Assembly (NCBI GenBank): GCA_019119815.1
Contig: DWWH01000007.1
Coordinates: 97,331-161,330, forward strand
DNA: 64,000 bases
Direction: 5' to 3'
Source: Candidatus Eisenbergiella intestinipullorum
GTDB lineage: Bacteria; Bacillota; Clostridia; Lachnospirales; Lachnospiraceae
Shown here: one piece after another, positions 62,486 to 64,000 of the stretch
Layout of the letters: each line of letters opens with the position of its first letter
Position numbering within the stretch: the first letter of the stretch is position 1
Position numbers and translations under genes: made by a program
The notes under the pieces: model-generated
Told to the model about the DNA's origin: nothing
Seen by the model: the letters and a program-made list of their open reading frames with translations, nothing else
Databases searched by the model: none

Positions 62486-64000
62486 ATGAGAACACTGCTT
62501 ATCATGCGTGGACTTCCCGGAAGCGGCAAGTCCACATGGATAGAAGAAAACGGGCTGAAGCCCTATGCCTTATGCCCGGATGAAATCCGCCTGCTGTGCT
62601 GCAGTCCGCTTTTGCAGGCGGACGGGACGGAATGTATCGGAGGAAACAGCGAAAATACGGTCTGGAAGGTTTTTTTCCGGCTGTTGAAGGAACGGATGCG
62701 GCACGGCGCTTTTACCGTAATAGACAGCACCAACATCCGGACAGAAGAACTGCGGCGCTATAAAAAGCTGTGCGGGGAATACCGTTACCGGGTCTACTGT
62801 GTGGATTTTATCCAGGTCCCTTTGGAAGAAGTGAAGCGCAGGAACCTAAGCCGCGAGCCGTTGAAAAGAGTCCCGGAGCAGGTGATCGAGCGGATGTACC
62901 GCAGTCTGTCCGGTCAGAAGATTCCTTCCGGAATCGTTGTCATTCGGCCCGAGGAACTGGAACGGGTGTGGCTGAAAAAGATCGACCTCTCCGGATACCG
63001 GAGAATCCATCACATCGGGGACCTGCATGGCTGTTATACCGTCCTGCAGGAGTATCTGGACGGACAGGGCGGGATGAAGGAGGATGAGTTTTATATCTTC
63101 CTCGGAGATTATATCGACAGAGGCATGGAAAACGCGGAGGTCATCCGCTTCCTGCTCACCATAGCGGAAAGGAAAAATGTGCTCCTGCTGGAGGGAAACC
63201 ATGAAGCATCCCTCCGGGACTGGGCGGACGGCGGAGAAGGCAGGTCAAAGGAGTTTCGGCTGCACACCCGCAGGGCGCTGGAGAAGGCGGAAATCGATCC
63301 TAAAGAAGTTCGCTGCCTGTACCGGAAATTCGGACAGTGCGCTTACTACAGCTATGGGGACAGGGATTTTCTGGTCACCCATGGAGGACTGAGCATCCTG
63401 CCGGAGAATCTGACTCTCGTGGCGACGGAACAGATGATCAACGGAACCGGGGAATACGCGGACGCAGACCGGACGGCGGAAACCTTTGAGAAGACTGCAC
63501 CGGCTTCCTGTTATCAGATCTTCGGACATCGGAATCCATCCGGACAGCCGGTGCGCATGAATGATCGGGTTTATAACCTGGAAGGAGGCGTGGGAACAGG
63601 AGGCTTTCTGAGATGCGTCCAGGTGGACGGCGATGGGATTCGTCCGGTGGAAATCAAAAATCCGGTCTGGCTCACGCCGAAACTTCGGGAAAAGCAGGCG
63701 GTAGAGGATGCGGTGATCCAGCTCCGGACGGACCCGGCTGTGGCAGAAAAACGGTTTGGGAATATCTCTTCTTTCAACTTTACCAGAGAAGCCTTTCGGG
63801 AGAGGGATTGGAATGAACGTACCATTCAGGCGAGGGGTCTGTATCTGGACACCGCGCAGAACCGTGTGGCCGCCAGAGCCTATAACAAGTTTTTCAATAT
63901 CGGAGAACGCCCGGAGACGAGATGGAGCGCCCTGCAGCAGAACCTCCGGTTCCCGGTAAGCTGTTATGTGAAGGAAAACGGTTTTCTTGGGCTGGTCTCC
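62486..64000 (+). CDS. Polynucleotide kinase - metallophosphatase - RNA ligase fusion, 3' end outside the window
   Basis: The frame is open from ATG 62486 to the window end (505 codons). Residues 1-160 are a P-loop kinase (RGLPGSGKST, about 8-17; VIDSTN), like the 5' kinase of T4 Pnkp. Residues about 172-390 are a calcineurin-type phosphatase (HIGDLHGC, LGDYIDRG, EGNHE, THGGLS, FGHRN) that would remove 3' or 2',3'-cyclic phosphates. From about 440 a T4 Rnl1-like ligase domain begins (ARGLYLDT, AYNKFFNIGE) with the adenylylation motif KENG at 496. The protein would heal and seal RNA ends. GGAG precedes the start. Bacterial Pnkp has the same three activities, but the KFFNIGE segment points to the Rnl1 branch. 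Confidence 0.88.
   Translation, partial: MRTLLIMRGLPGSGKSTWIEENGLKPYALCPDEIRLLCCSPLLQADGTECIGGNSENTVWKVFFRLLKERMRHGAFTVIDSTNIRTEELRRYKKLCGEYRYRVYCVDFIQVPLEEVKRRNLSREPLKRVPEQVIERMYRSLSGQKIPSGIVVIRPEELERVWLKKIDLSGYRRIHHIGDLHGCYTVLQEYLDGQGGMKEDEFYIFLGDYIDRGMENAEVIRFLLTIAERKNVLLLEGNHEASLRDWADGGEGRSKEFRLHTRRALEKAEIDPKEVRCLYRKFGQCAYYSYGDRDFLVTHGGLSILPENLTLVATEQMINGTGEYADADRTAETFEKTAPASCYQIFGHRNPSGQPVRMNDRVYNLEGGVGTGGFLRCVQVDGDGIRPVEIKNPVWLTPKLREKQAVEDAVIQLRTDPAVAEKRFGNISSFNFTREAFRERDWNERTIQARGLYLDTAQNRVAARAYNKFFNIGERPETRWSALQQNLRFPVSCYVKENGFLGLVS

Overview
The window looks like a chromosomal segment from a Gram-positive Clostridia member, most likely a gut Lachnospiraceae-type bacterium. This is judged from AGGAGG-type ribosome sites, a T-box leader, DUF3793, DUF4317 and DUF4956 proteins, a FeoB-associated Cys-rich peptide, and overall sequence feel. 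No species can be named. No rRNA, tRNA, insertion sequence or CRISPR array was found.

Layout. 1-14 kb is mostly housekeeping: an rRNA m5C methyltransferase (cut by the window edge), a secreted YHYH/peptidoglycan-binding protein, carB, a GH2 beta-galactosidase, a PHP phosphatase, and the glycolytic genes gap, pgk and tpiA with clear promoters and terminators.

14.1-32.6 kb is one long minus-strand transcription unit of about 13 genes: a Gram-positive Pel-type exopolysaccharide locus. It contains pelD, pelE, two DUF2194 proteins, pelF, pelG, two CotH kinase-like proteins, a VTC-like polyphosphate polymerase domain protein, a DUF4956 membrane protein, a DUF4832 glycosidase-like protein and two DivIVA-like coiled-coil proteins. 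A sigma-A-type promoter, a cyclic-di-GMP-I riboswitch aptamer and an intrinsic terminator precede pelD, and PelD keeps an RxxD motif beside a degenerate GGDEF site. The locus is therefore probably controlled by c-di-GMP at both RNA and protein level.

32.9-48.2 kb is a c-di-GMP and phosphorelay signalling block: an EAL protein; an operon with GGDEF, Cache-GGDEF-EAL, a hybrid histidine kinase, a REC-HD-GYP protein and an Hpt protein, whose leader begins with a predicted three-way-junction RNA; then, on the minus strand, a CheB-CheR-PAS protein and a PAS-GGDEF-GAF-GGDEF-EAL gene split by one in-frame TGA. This block plausibly sets the c-di-GMP level that the pel locus reads.

48.5-53.3 kb holds two iron-type promoters sharing a GTTAG-N6-CTAAC palindrome (DUF3793; FeoB-associated peptide plus a Fur-family regulator). 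Between them lies a leucine T-box followed by a 2-isopropylmalate synthase fused to a C-terminal AraC-type DNA-binding domain, the most unusual protein in the window, and a SRAP/HMCES protein.

53.3-57.8 kb is a scarred accessory segment: relics of a DUF4317 gene and an ABC permease, then two AAA-ATPase-like/PD-(D/E)XK proteins bracketing an intact short DUF4317 gene.

57.9-64 kb is an RNA-repair locus: rtcB, a MoxR-type AAA ATPase, a VWA protein with duplicated metallopeptidase-like domains, and a kinase-phosphatase-RNA ligase fusion running off the window. A possible attenuation leader (promoter, 29-codon ORF, terminator) precedes rtcB, and an elaborate set of hairpins precedes the kinase-ligase gene.
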